In this document: one piece after another, positions 48,791 through 57,954 of the stretch
How the letters are laid out: the number at the start of each line of letters is the position of its first letter
Numbering within the stretch: the stretch's first letter is position 1
Assembly: GCF_000686605.1 (NCBI RefSeq)
Contig: NZ_KK365991.1
Location: 2,205-66,204, forward strand
Source: Streptococcus sobrinus DSM 20742 = ATCC 33478
GTDB lineage: Bacteria > Bacillota > Bacilli > Lactobacillales > Streptococcaceae
Direction of reading: 5' to 3'
DNA length: 64,000 nt
Program-made: the position numbers and the translations under genes
Notes under the pieces: generated by a model
Seen by the model: only the letters and a program-made list of their open reading frames with translations
Database searches by the model: none
What the model was told of the DNA's origin: nothing

Positions 48791-50064
48791 TTGACTTACA
48801 CAAAGCAGCAGATTGCAAATTTTATGGATAGTAAAATCAGGTTTGAAATTGAAGTTGATGATGATTACTCTATAAACTATGAGAAGAAACAATTAACCTT
48901 TATTGAACTCGAAAGGATTTCAAAACGAAATTTAAAATTTTGGGAGTCAATCGAGGTTGATAATATTTCGAGTGATTTTACTAGCAATTGGAATAGCTTA
49001 AATTCTAGGGTTGAGGAAATAAGAACCCATCTTTCAGAACTTGAAGAACTTAATCATAATGGGATAACTAGTTTTATCTATCAAAAGTATAGTAATACTT
49101 ATAGCGACAATGGATTAGTTATATATAGAGTACCGATTTCTTCTCCTATCGATACAGATAAATCCTTTAGAAAAATTAAACGATTTATAGAATACTACCT
49201 AAAATATTCAGATTCAAATTTAAGAGGAGCTCTAAGAAATTTTATTAGCTTATCGAAGAAACCTCAGCTTTACGGGGAAAAATTTTCAAGTTCACATGAT
49301 TATAACTATTATCCCGCTTTATATTTAATGAAGCAGGAATTTGGAAAAATAAAAGACGATATTGCTGATTTCGACTCAGAGGTTTTAGTCCCTTTACACC
49401 AAAAATTAGATGACATTTCTCAATCGGCAGATGAATCCAGTAATGAAATTACTCAATTTTTTGAAGATGAAAACTCAAAAATTCAATCACAGGTTGAATT
49501 ACAAGAGCAGTATTTGAATAATTTTACTGAAAACATGGAGAAATGGGAGGAAGAAAAAGAAATAAGTTAAGAGAGCTTGAAGAAACATATAAAAACAAAT
49601 TACAATTAGAAGAGCCTGAAAAACTTTGGAATTTACGTGCTGAAAATTATCGGAAGAAGGCTAAGTTTTGGACATATTTCCTCGTTGGAGCCTCAATAAT
49701 GTTGGCATTAATTTTTTCAATGCTAGTATGGTTTCTATATGAATTTCCACTGGATATAAGTAAAAAGATTCCGTTCTTATCACAATCTTTCTTTGTAGTT
49801 GCTATTATTTCCTTCTTTATTTACATCATTAGAATACTTGTGAAATTGTCAATGTCAAACAACCATTTGGCTATTGAGTATGAGCAAAAAGCAGCTATGA
49901 CACGCTTCTTCCAAGCCTTGACTTATGATGGTGAATCAATCAATGAAAATGAACGTCTGATTATCATTAACTCACTATTTAATAAAGTTGATACAGGATT
50001 GGTCAAGACAGATGGTGTTGAAATGGAAAATATGTTAGCGATATTAGCGAAGAATTTAAAATAA
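48791..50064 (+). pseudogene. Coiled-coil, two-TM protein split by a frameshift (DUF6161-like)
   Basis: Two overlapping frames look like one gene. The first (48791-49570, TTG start after GGAAGGAG) gives 259 residues with a mixed N-terminal domain and a long coiled coil ending EKWEEEKEIS. The second (49543-50064) resumes the coil as RNKLRELEETYKNKL, then two membrane segments (about 25 residues each) and a C-terminal helical tail (HLAIEYEQKAAMTRFFQAL ... LFNKVDTGLVKTDG). A one-base backward shift at the A5 run near 49555-49559 joins them into about 424 residues. The joined protein resembles DUF6161-type membrane proteins. It could be a mutated gene, programmed slippage, or two separate proteins; the second frame's ATG has only a GGAG 3 bp away. 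Effector role is inference from its neighbour. Confidence 0.6.
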
Positions 50065-50110
50065 AATTAACTAATACAGCAGACAACAATCACATAAGCC
50101 ACTAAGATGA

Positions 50111-50119
50111 TGGTATAAT
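50111..50119 (+). promoter_or_regulatory. Internal promoter of the reverse transcriptase gene
   Basis: TGG-TATAAT extended -10 in the 77-bp gap; the ribosome site AGGAAGGTGG (50137-50146) follows. Confidence 0.6.
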
Positions 50120-50141
50120 AAATAGTGAAATTTTCAGGAAG

Positions 50142-51788
50142 GTGGCTCTAATAAGTATGAATCATAAGAGTGTATTGGATATGTCAAATAAAGAAGCTTG
50201 GAACTTTTTTCTCAAGCCAACATCATACTCCAATGTTAAATTACCTTCCTATTTTAATGTTGAGAACTTATTAGATAATGCCAAAAAGATACTGGGAAAA
50301 TCTGAGTTAAAAAGTATTATTTATACAGAAAAGGCTGTAAAAGATTTTTCAAAAAAAGAAAATTTGACGCTTGATGAGTATAAAGAAATAAATAATATAG
50401 AGTACCTTAAAGAATCCACGGATGTAAATTTAACAATAGTTACCAACAAAGATGCAAAATACGCTTGGAGGAGTTTACAACTAATTCACCCCATATTGTA
50501 TGTTGATTTAGTTCGTTTGATAACAAAGGAAGAAAACTGGGATAAACTAAAAAGCAGGTTTCGTGATTTTCAATCGGACGAGAAAATTATCTGTATATCT
50601 GTACCTCTTGAGTCAACAGGAAAAAAACAAGATCAAGCTGAACAAATACTAAATTGGTGGAAAAATTTAGAGCAGGCACAAATTGAATTAGCATTAGATT
50701 ATAATTATTGTTTGCAAACTGATATAACTGATTGTTATCCTTCAATCTACACACATACAATACCTTGGGCTATCCATGACAAAGAATGGGCAAAAGAAAA
50801 TAGAAGCAAAGGACTTGGAAATACTATAGATTCCAAAATACAACAAATGCAGAATGGTCAAACTAATGGAATTCCTCAAGGAAGTGCCTTGATGGATTTT
50901 ATCGCAGAGATAGTTCTAGGCTATGCTGATATCCTATTGTCAAAAAAAGCAACAGAATGCGGTATTACAGGTTTCAAAGTTTTACGATATCGGGATGATT
51001 ATAGAATTTTCACCAATCAGCTTGATGTAGCTGAGAGATTAATGAAGCTTCTTTCTGAGATTTTACTAGAATTAAATTTAAAAATTAATTCAAAGAAGAC
51101 CTTTTTATGTAAGGATATTATTGTAGATGCTATTAAGCCAGATAAACTTTACTGGACAAGTCAGAATGTTGGCTTTTATAATAAAATTACTAAAATAAAT
51201 TTTGAGACTGCAAGAGAATCACATATCAGAGAATATAAGCTTTCTATGCAGAAACATTTACTGCAAATAAAGTTACTAGGTGATAAATTTCCAAATTGTG
51301 GACAATTGAAAAAAGCTCTGACTGAATTTTTTAAATATAGAATTAGCACGTTAGACTCACAAGTAAATCAACTTTCGGATATTCCTCAACTGATTAGTAT
51401 AATAGTCTCTATTATGATTAATAATCCAAAGACGATTGAAATATCAGCAACTATCTTAGCAAAATTGTTTGAATATGTAGCTCCAGAAGAAATTTCAGCT
51501 TTGATTGATAGGATACTGAAAAAGTATCAATCACTCCCAAATTCAGATTTTGTAGAAATCTGGCTTCAACGTATCTCTTTAACTGTTGATAGGACCAAAG
51601 ACTACAAAAATAGGATGTGTAAAAAAGTAAGTGACAAAAATTCTGTTAAACTTTGGAATTCAAACTGGCTAAAAAGTGATAAGAGGTTAGATGAGAATTG
51701 TTTTATTGATGAAGAAAAAATTGAAAGTTTGACGCTTAATACAGATATTACAGATATTGATAGCTTTATGGATATTTATGGAGAGTGA
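50142..51788 (+). CDS. Reverse transcriptase of the UG/Abi defence type
   Basis: 548 codons from a GTG at 50142; an ATG at 50157 fits the ribosome site AGGAAGGTGG better and gives 543 residues. RT fingers-palm motifs are clear: TDITDCYPSIYTHTIPWAI (about 193-211), GQTNGIPQGSALMDFIAE (about 238-255) and the catalytic YRDD at 283-286, followed by LKINSKKT. The remaining ~200 residues are helical and lack a maturase, endonuclease or Cas1 domain, so it is neither group II intron nor retron-like by eye. This resembles UG/Abi (DRT) enzymes. The DNA is far more AT-rich than the flanking host genes, a sign of transfer. The type within the DRT scheme cannot be assigned here. Confidence 0.85.
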   Translation: MALISMNHKSVLDMSNKEAWNFFLKPTSYSNVKLPSYFNVENLLDNAKKILGKSELKSIIYTEKAVKDFSKKENLTLDEYKEINNIEYLKESTDVNLTIVTNKDAKYAWRSLQLIHPILYVDLVRLITKEENWDKLKSRFRDFQSDEKIICISVPLESTGKKQDQAEQILNWWKNLEQAQIELALDYNYCLQTDITDCYPSIYTHTIPWAIHDKEWAKENRSKGLGNTIDSKIQQMQNGQTNGIPQGSALMDFIAEIVLGYADILLSKKATECGITGFKVLRYRDDYRIFTNQLDVAERLMKLLSEILLELNLKINSKKTFLCKDIIVDAIKPDKLYWTSQNVGFYNKITKINFETARESHIREYKLSMQKHLLQIKLLGDKFPNCGQLKKALTEFFKYRISTLDSQVNQLSDIPQLISIIVSIMINNPKTIEISATILAKLFEYVAPEEISALIDRILKKYQSLPNSDFVEIWLQRISLTVDRTKDYKNRMCKKVSDKNSVKLWNSNWLKSDKRLDENCFIDEEKIESLTLNTDITDIDSFMDIYGE

Positions 51789-52387
51789 TAATTTTAATGA
51801 AATCATTTTTTGAAAATCCTCAGTACCAGTTATTATTAGTGGGTGCTGCTATATCCCTTATTTCAACCCTAATTGGTATGTTTGCACAAACCCTGTTTAA
51901 TAGTTTTCTGTCGCATAAGGGAAAAGTGAAACTATATATTAAATCCGTCTATAATCGTTCCAATCAGAAACCTTGGGGATTTTTTCAAGGGATTTCTGAC
52001 ATACTATTTCAAGTTCCCTTGTGGTTAGAGATTCATAATACGAAGTCCGTAAAGCAAGTCGTGAGAAATTTGAATTTGACTCTCTACTTGGACCATAAAA
52101 AGGTTGGACAAACCATTCAGATAACCTCTACTTCAAATGATGAAGAAAAATTTATTTTTGGTAATGAAGAGTCTTATTCTTTTTTGATTCAGGGTAATGA
52201 AATTAAACGTTTCAATCTATACTTTGTCGTTGGAAAAAATGAACTGAATAGTGATTTCGATGAAGTGAGATTATCTTATTTTGATACAAAAGATAGGTAT
52301 CACGAGTATAAAATTTTTGATATAATCACCCCTTGGGCGATTAGCAATAACAAGATTGATGATGACTGGCGATTAGTGAATAAATAG
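51785..52387 (+). CDS. TM-anchored protein coupled to the reverse transcriptase
   Basis: 200 codons if translation starts at the GTG overlapping the RT stop (GTGA); an ATG at 51797 is the alternative. One membrane segment near the N-terminus (about residues 16-40), then a beta-rich domain of about 150 residues (KVKLYIKSVYNRS, VPLWLEIHNTKSVKQVV, NLTLYLDHKKVG). No recognised family. The overlap implies co-translation with the RT and a shared function. GC is low like the RT. Confidence 0.65.
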   Translation: MIILMKSFFENPQYQLLLVGAAISLISTLIGMFAQTLFNSFLSHKGKVKLYIKSVYNRSNQKPWGFFQGISDILFQVPLWLEIHNTKSVKQVVRNLNLTLYLDHKKVGQTIQITSTSNDEEKFIFGNEESYSFLIQGNEIKRFNLYFVVGKNELNSDFDEVRLSYFDTKDRYHEYKIFDIITPWAISNNKIDDDWRLVNK

Positions 52388-52400
52388 AAGTGGAGTAGTA

Positions 52401-53606
52401 ATGACAAAGCAAAAAATTCCAAATATAAGGTTTAAAAATTATACTGACGCTTGGGAACAGCGGAAGTTGGGGGAAGTGGTTGATTTCAATGTTCCCAATA
52501 ACACTTTGTCTCGTGCAAATCTAAATTACGATAGTGGGATAATAAAAAATATTCACTATGGTGATATTTTAGTCAAATTTACTTCTGTTGTAGATGTTAA
52601 TTCGAGCAAAGTTCCGTGGATAACTGATGCTAATTTCGATGATTACAAAAGACAACTTCTGGAAAATGGAGACATAATAATCGCTGATACTGCGGAAGAT
52701 GAAACTACCGGAAAAGCTATTGAAATAAGCGGTATTGATAGTAATTACGCAGTCTCGGGACTTCATACAATTGTAGGGCGACCAAAAACTAAATTTGCAC
52801 CAGGATATCTAGGTTATTATTTGAACTCACCGAGTTATCGGAAGAATATACTTCCGTTAATGCAAGGTATTAAGGTCCTCTCGGTTAGTAAAAATAATAT
52901 TTCTGGTACGGTTGTTAAGTCCCCAAATTATTTTGACGAACAAACCCAAATCGGCTCCTTCTTCCAAAACTTCGATAATCTCATTGCTCTTCATCAGCGT
53001 AAGCTTGAAGAGTTAAAATCTTTCAAATCTACCATGCTTTCTAAAATGTTTCCCAAGCATGGTCAAACAGTCCCTGAAATCCGCTTAGCTGGATTTGATG
53101 GCGAGTGGAAAACAGATAAACTGAAAAATAGGATGAACATTAGTGCAGGGGGCGATATAGATAAATCAAGAATTAAAACTATCGACAAGTATCCTGTTGT
53201 TGCAAATGCCTTGACCAACAAAGGTATTGTTGGATATTACGACGATTATAAAGTAAAAGCTCCTGCGGTTACTGTCACAGGTAGAGGAGACGTTGGCCAT
53301 GCTATCGCACGTCATACTAGTTTTACTCCAATTGTTCGATTATTGAGTTTGCAATCAAACGATTTTGATGTTGATTTTTTAGAAAATATGATAAATTCTA
53401 TCAGGATATATAATGAATCGACGGGAGTTCCTCAGTTAACAGCTCCACAATTAGGAAATTATTATATACAATTTCCTAGTCTTGATGAACAACGTGTTCT
53501 GGGTACTTTCTTCTCCAACCTAGACAATTTAACATCATCAATCCAATCTAAAATCGAAGAACTTAAAACTTTGAAGAAGAAACTTTTACAGGACATGTTT
53601 GTCTAA
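52401..53606 (+). CDS. hsdS: Type I restriction-modification specificity subunit
   Basis: 401 residues with two target-recognition domains, each ending in a conserved helix: DEQTQIGSFFQNFDNLIALHQRKLEELKSFK in the middle and DEQRVLGTFFSNLDNL near the end. The start (MTKQKIPNIRFKNYTDAWEQRKLGE) is typical of streptococcal HsdS. Sets the DNA sequence recognised by HsdR and HsdM. Lies 13 bp after the RT partner gene, so may share its transcript. Confidence 0.93.
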   Translation: MTKQKIPNIRFKNYTDAWEQRKLGEVVDFNVPNNTLSRANLNYDSGIIKNIHYGDILVKFTSVVDVNSSKVPWITDANFDDYKRQLLENGDIIIADTAEDETTGKAIEISGIDSNYAVSGLHTIVGRPKTKFAPGYLGYYLNSPSYRKNILPLMQGIKVLSVSKNNISGTVVKSPNYFDEQTQIGSFFQNFDNLIALHQRKLEELKSFKSTMLSKMFPKHGQTVPEIRLAGFDGEWKTDKLKNRMNISAGGDIDKSRIKTIDKYPVVANALTNKGIVGYYDDYKVKAPAVTVTGRGDVGHAIARHTSFTPIVRLLSLQSNDFDVDFLENMINSIRIYNESTGVPQLTAPQLGNYYIQFPSLDEQRVLGTFFSNLDNLTSSIQSKIEELKTLKKKLLQDMFV

Positions 53607-53633
53607 TATTATTAGAGGAGCTTTATAAAACTA

Positions 53634-55440
53634 TTGGAAAAAAACAAAGATACAAGATTTATTGAATTAAACCATATTGATACAAGGGAAGCAGCTAAAA
53701 ATGTTGCTAAACTTTTTGAAGAAAATAAAACCTATTTTCTGAATGGAGCTTGGGGTTCAGGAAAGAGTACCTTTCTAAACGAGGTTAAAAGTTATAGTAA
53801 TATGGACTTTGTAGTATTAGATTTATGGCGATTATCTGATAATAGATCGATTATTGAAGTCGGTTTTTCAAAGATACACCCACAATTATACAGGTCATAT
53901 AAGGGATTACTTGTTGCCATAGTTGCCATAGCTTTGCTATTTACGACCCAATTTAATTTTGGATTACAAAGTTTTATTAATGAAAGATTTGGAGCATGGG
54001 CAAACTTCATAACCCTTTTATTCGGGGTTATTGCATTAGGAGCTGCCATCTATCAATTTTTTAAACCCAAATCTGATATTTTTTATGCTAGTCAATTTGA
54101 AAGGCTTGAAATAAAAAATAAGCTCCTAATCATTGACGACTTTGATAGATTAACCGAAGGACAGCAAAAGGAATCGTACAAATTATTTGCATTATTAAAT
54201 GGAAAACTTCCAATAGTTTTTGTTGGAGATATTGAAAAAGTTTACGATAATGCACCAGACAATTTTCTTTCAAAAGTTATCGATAGAAGGATTGATTTAC
54301 CATTTGGACTTCACCCGTCAAATATTTGGAATGGATATTTCAAAGAGTTTGAAAGAAAATATGATATTGCTTTAAGTAAGGAATTTAAACAACTTTTTAT
54401 AATAGAGAGACGGAATTTAAGAGATAGAGTTCATTTTAATGATTATGTTACCAAGGAATTTATTGATAGAATAAATATGGTCGTGTACAGGTAGAACAAA
54501 TACTCGTAGTAATATACATTTATTTATTTTATCCAGGCGGGTATACAAAACTTTTTAACGACGAAATCGTGTTACTATTACCAGATGAAGAACTTGGAGA
54601 TGATATAATCCCAAAAATTCTCAAAACAATCCTGAGAACAGAAATACACCAACTCCCAAGAGACTTCTTAACGAATAAGAAAGATTACTATGTTTATGAG
54701 TCACCGAGTAATTTGACAAACGAAGAACTAAAAAATATCTTTGATAATGAAAAAGCTCTCAGTCCTTACATTGCAGATTCTGAAATTATTAGTGACTTTT
54801 ATATTTACCTTCAAGATAAATATGATAACTTTCCTGAAACTACGAAAACAATGCTTCTCAAAATTGCGTTGGGAGAGCCTGCGAAGACCGGTAATGTGAG
54901 TTATTCTGTGGATTTTATACTTAGGAGAGTAACCGAAAAGTACATCAGGGAGAATGATGTGGAAGTTGACTTTGAGGAGTTATTATATATTTTTTGGAAA
55001 ACAAAACTCGAAGAATTTAAAATCAATGATTATAGCATCTTATTATTTATTTTAGTAAATTATTGTTACTACCGCGATAATATTGCTTTTGAGCGCATTA
55101 ATATAGACTTTCCTGAGCTATCAAGATCAGATTTTAAAACATATCAATTTAAGCTATTTTAAATATTATGGAACTTCTTGGAAAGATCTAGGGGAAAATT
55201 CTGGAAAGCTGTTAATATTTTTAATGATGATAATTTTATTAGATATTGGCTTGACCGAGATTTTTTGAAAGAAATCGAATTCAATATTTTTCAATTCAAT
55301 CCAGACCAGAATAGTGATGGACCGCTTATTTTATCCCATATTAGGAAAAAATAGGTTCATTAGAGAAAAATAATTTCACTGTAAAAATTAATAAATTTGA
55401 CTCTGATAAATTAAGGTTTATGGACCAGACAAATGAGTAA
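53634..55440 (+). pseudogene. KAP-type P-loop NTPase, decayed by several frameshifts
   Basis: The first frame (53634-54494, TTG start after AGAGGAGC) has Walker A NGAWGSGKST, two membrane segments between Walker A and B, and Walker B LLIIDDFDRL, the KAP layout. Reading continues as RVQVEQILVVIYIYLFYP in another frame from 54482, through 54569-55162, then after further shifts near 55155, 55190 and 55352 to a TAA at 55440. At least four breaks, three in homopolymer runs. Probably an antiphage membrane NTPase that has lost function. Clustered errors in the assembly are the alternative, but neighbouring genes are intact. Confidence 0.75.
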
Positions 55441-55450
55441 TAAATTGTCA

Positions 55451-55545
55451 TGCCAGTGTTCGTCGCTATCTGACAAGCTTTGTCGAAAAAGACCTCTTAG
55501 CCATGTCAGGTTCTACACGAGACAGACAATACAGCTTAAAATAAT
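55451..55545 (+). pseudogene. C-terminal gene remnant with host-like base composition
   Basis: One frame reads ASVRRYLTSFVEKDLLAM then SGSTRDRQYSLK and stops. It looks like the winged-helix tail of a Fic-type or regulatory protein, without its N-terminus. Family identity is a guess. Confidence 0.3.
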
Positions 55546-55550
55546 ATAAA

Positions 55551-55599
55551 AATCCGCTCATAATCCGCTCAAAAATCCGCTCAAATGGGTGAGCGGATT
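55551..55599. repeat. Three direct AATCCGCTCA repeats and an inverted copy
   Basis: AATCCGCTCA at 55551-55560, 55562-55571 and 55574-55583, with TGAGCGGATT at 55590-55599. The last direct copy and the inverted one form a hairpin that may end the minus-strand antitoxin transcript. Confidence 0.75.
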
Positions 55600-55617
55600 C
55601 TCTGGGAAGGGTTGAGA

Positions 55618-55836
55618 TTACTGGATTTCTTGGTCTAGGAGCCTGATGTCCTCGAAGTCGTCAGTCATTCTTAAGTCATCGTCCCCCTGAAAAGGATTGC
55701 TTGGGAGAGGGATTAGTCTAATGACACCGTTTGCTTTGACTTGGAGGTCAAATTCTTGTCCTGTCTGGATGCCTAAGTCTTCTGGCAGGACTAGGACGAG
55801 GTTATCTCCCACTTGCTGGATTTTAATGCTTTTCAT
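55618..55836 (-). CDS. Orphan AbrB/MazE-type antitoxin
   Basis: 72 residues: a swapped-hairpin AbrB N-terminus (MKSIKIQQVGDNLVLVLPEDLG) and an acidic tail (FQGDDDLRMTDDFEDIRLLD), like PemI/MazE. AGGGGGT precedes the ATG. No MazF/PemK toxin lies next to it; downstream on its strand is the iterated AATCCGCTCA region. Perhaps a relic or a free-standing regulator. Confidence 0.75.
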   Translation of the reverse strand: MKSIKIQQVGDNLVLVLPEDLGIQTGQEFDLQVKANGVIRLIPLPSNPFQGDDDLRMTDDFEDIRLLDQEIQ

Positions 55837-56007
55837 GGACTACCCCCTAGACTTATTTGGTCGCTCGAGATTTTATCTAAGTACATTTTACCATACTGGG
55901 GACGGATATCTGGGCTGAATTTTACTACTCTTTTATGAGCTCTGGCTAAACTAGCTTATCAGCTCTGCCATTCCCCTAAAAACAAAGAAGAAGGATAACA
56001 AACACTT

Positions 56008-57609
56008 ATGTCAGAAATACAAACGTCGCAGTCGCTTTATCAGGCGCTCTGGAACTCAGCGGATATTCTGCGCTCCAAGATGGATGCCAATGATTACAAG
56101 TCCTACCTTTTGGGCATGGTTTTCTACAAGTACCTGTCGGACAAGATGCTCTTTTTCGTGGCTAAGACCATGGAGCAGGAGACCCAGGATTTGGATCAGG
56201 CTCTGGAGCTCTATCGAAGCTACTATGCGGATGAGGAGACCCATGCCGATTTGATTGAGGTTACCAAGGATGAGATGTCCTATGCCATTGAGCCGGATTT
56301 GACCTTTACGGCTCTGGTGCAGGAGATTAATGCCGGGACCTTTCAGCTGGAGCACTTAGCCCAAGGTTTCCGCAATATCGAGCAGGATGATGAGCTTTTT
56401 GAAAATCTTTTCGAGGACATTGACCTCTATTCCAAAAAGCTAGGGGCGACACCCCAGAAGCAGAACCAGACCATCGCTAATGTCATGAAGGAGCTGGCGG
56501 TGCTGGATGTGGCTGGTCACGCTGGTGATATGCTAGGGGATGCCTATGAGTACCTGATTGGACAGTTCGCGACCGATTCGGGTAAGAAGGCTGGTGAGTT
56601 CTACACGCCCCAACCTGTGGCCAAGCTCATGACTCAGATTGCCCTCATGGGGCGGGAGGACAAGCAGGGCTTTAGTCTCTATGACCCGACCATGGGGTCA
56701 GGCTCTCTCCTCCTTAATGCCAAGAAATATAGCCATAAGCCCAATTCGGTGGCCTATTTTGGTCAGGAGCTCAACACCTCGACCTTCAACCTGGCTCGGA
56801 TGAATATGATTCTGCACGGGGTTCCCATCGAAAATCAGAAGCTCCACAATGCCGATACTCTGGATGAGGATTGGCCGACCCAGGAGCCGACCAATTTCGA
56901 TGCAGTTCTCATGAATCCGCCTTACTCGGCTAAGTGGTCAGCGGATGCTGGTTTCCTTCAGGACCCTCGTTTCTCACCTTTTGGCAAACTGGCGCCTAAG
57001 TCCAAGGCAGATTTGGCCTTCCTCTTGCACGGTTATTTTCACCTCAAGCAGGACGGTGGGGTTATGGCTATCGTCCTGCCTCACGGTGTGCTTTTCCGGG
57101 GCAATGCCGAAGGTACTATTCGCAAGCACCTCTTGGAAGAAGGGGCTATTGATACCGTAATCGGCCTGCCAGCCAATATTTTCTTTAATACCTCGATTCC
57201 GACGACGGTCATTATTCTCAAGAAAGACCGGCAAAATCGTGATGTGTATTTCATTGATGCCTCCAAGGAATTCACCAAGGGCAAGAATCAAAACATCATG
57301 GAAGACAGCCATATTGAGAAGATTCTGGAAGCCTACAGCAAGCGCCAGGACATGGACAAGTTTGCCCATCTGGCAAGCTTTGCAGAGATTGCCGAAAATG
57401 ACTTCAACCTCAATATTCCCCGTTATGTTGATACCTTCGAGGAAGAAGAAGTGGCACCCCTGACTGAGATTGCGGCCAATATCAAAGCGACCAACCGAGC
57501 CATTGAAGAGAAGTCAACCGAGCTCATGGCCATGCTGGGCCAACTCAAGGGCACCAACTCCCAAAGTCAAAAAGAACTGGATGACTTCCTGAAAGACTTG
57601 AAGCTATAG
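56008..57609 (+). CDS. hsdM: Type I restriction-modification methyltransferase subunit
   Basis: 533 residues. N-terminal HsdM helical domain (SADILRSKMDANDYKSYLLG), then the N6-adenine methylase: AGEFYTPQPVAKLM, SAM motif I DPTMGSGSLLL (about residue 226) and catalytic NPPYS (about 302). C-terminal helices contact HsdS. GAAGAAGGA before the ATG. Codon use matches the core genome, unlike the AT-rich island upstream. Confidence 0.96.
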   Translation: MSEIQTSQSLYQALWNSADILRSKMDANDYKSYLLGMVFYKYLSDKMLFFVAKTMEQETQDLDQALELYRSYYADEETHADLIEVTKDEMSYAIEPDLTFTALVQEINAGTFQLEHLAQGFRNIEQDDELFENLFEDIDLYSKKLGATPQKQNQTIANVMKELAVLDVAGHAGDMLGDAYEYLIGQFATDSGKKAGEFYTPQPVAKLMTQIALMGREDKQGFSLYDPTMGSGSLLLNAKKYSHKPNSVAYFGQELNTSTFNLARMNMILHGVPIENQKLHNADTLDEDWPTQEPTNFDAVLMNPPYSAKWSADAGFLQDPRFSPFGKLAPKSKADLAFLLHGYFHLKQDGGVMAIVLPHGVLFRGNAEGTIRKHLLEEGAIDTVIGLPANIFFNTSIPTTVIILKKDRQNRDVYFIDASKEFTKGKNQNIMEDSHIEKILEAYSKRQDMDKFAHLASFAEIAENDFNLNIPRYVDTFEEEEVAPLTEIAANIKATNRAIEEKSTELMAMLGQLKGTNSQSQKELDDFLKDLKL

Positions 57610-57618
57610 GAGAGCCTG

Positions 57619-57768
57619 ATGATGAGTAAGAATCAGAATAGGAAAAACCATTTCAGCGACCAAGTCCAAGAAGCCAAATCTTATCTAGACAACTTTTCAG
57701 AAGAAAAAGCAGTCGATTTTGCTATCGACAATCCTCAAGATAGGGCTTGGCTATTGGATGAGGAATAG
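57619..57768 (+). CDS. 49-residue protein downstream of hsdM
   Basis: ATG doublet at 57619/57622 with AGGAGAG 5-6 bp upstream, 9 bp after the hsdM stop. Sequence MMSKNQNRKNHFSDQVQEAK then an acidic helical tail ending WLLDEE. No family recognised. Probably co-transcribed with hsdM and ended by the 57781 hairpin. Confidence 0.6.
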   Translation: MMSKNQNRKNHFSDQVQEAKSYLDNFSEEKAVDFAIDNPQDRAWLLDEE

Positions 57769-57780
57769 AATACATAAATA

Positions 57781-57809
57781 CCGCAGAGCTAACGCTTTGC
57801 GGTGTTTTT
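57781..57809. terminator. Terminator shared by convergent small genes
   Basis: CCGCAGAGC / GCTTTGCGG stem with TAAC loop, followed by TGTTTTT. Confidence 0.8.
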
Positions 57810-57954
57810 AGTTTTTGGACAGAACTCTCAAAAGTTCGTCATATTTGGTCATAGCATTCTCTAGCTTTTTATCAAAGTTAAAGACCCTGTGTGTGGAATC
57901 ATTACCTGATTGTTTCTGATTAAATTGCTTGTATTTATTAGCCGATTTTTCCAT
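57808..57954 (-). CDS. 48-residue protein, minus strand
   Basis: Reads MEKSANKYKQFNQKQSGN, then HRVFNFDKKLENAMTKYDEL and RVLSKN. GGAGGT lies 6 bp before the start and TATAAT (minus strand 57989-57984) upstream. Charged, helical, no membrane segment. No family recognised. Confidence 0.55.
   Translation of the reverse strand: MEKSANKYKQFNQKQSGNDSTHRVFNFDKKLENAMTKYDELLRVLSKN

Noticed and set aside
50142..51788. Reverse transcriptase as a group II intron or retron
   Set aside because: No maturase or HNH domain, no intron domain V-like end, and no retron msr-msd can be recognised around it.
55551..55599. Iterated AATCCGCTCA as a mini CRISPR array
   Set aside because: Repeats are 10 bp with 1-2 bp between them and there are no cas genes.
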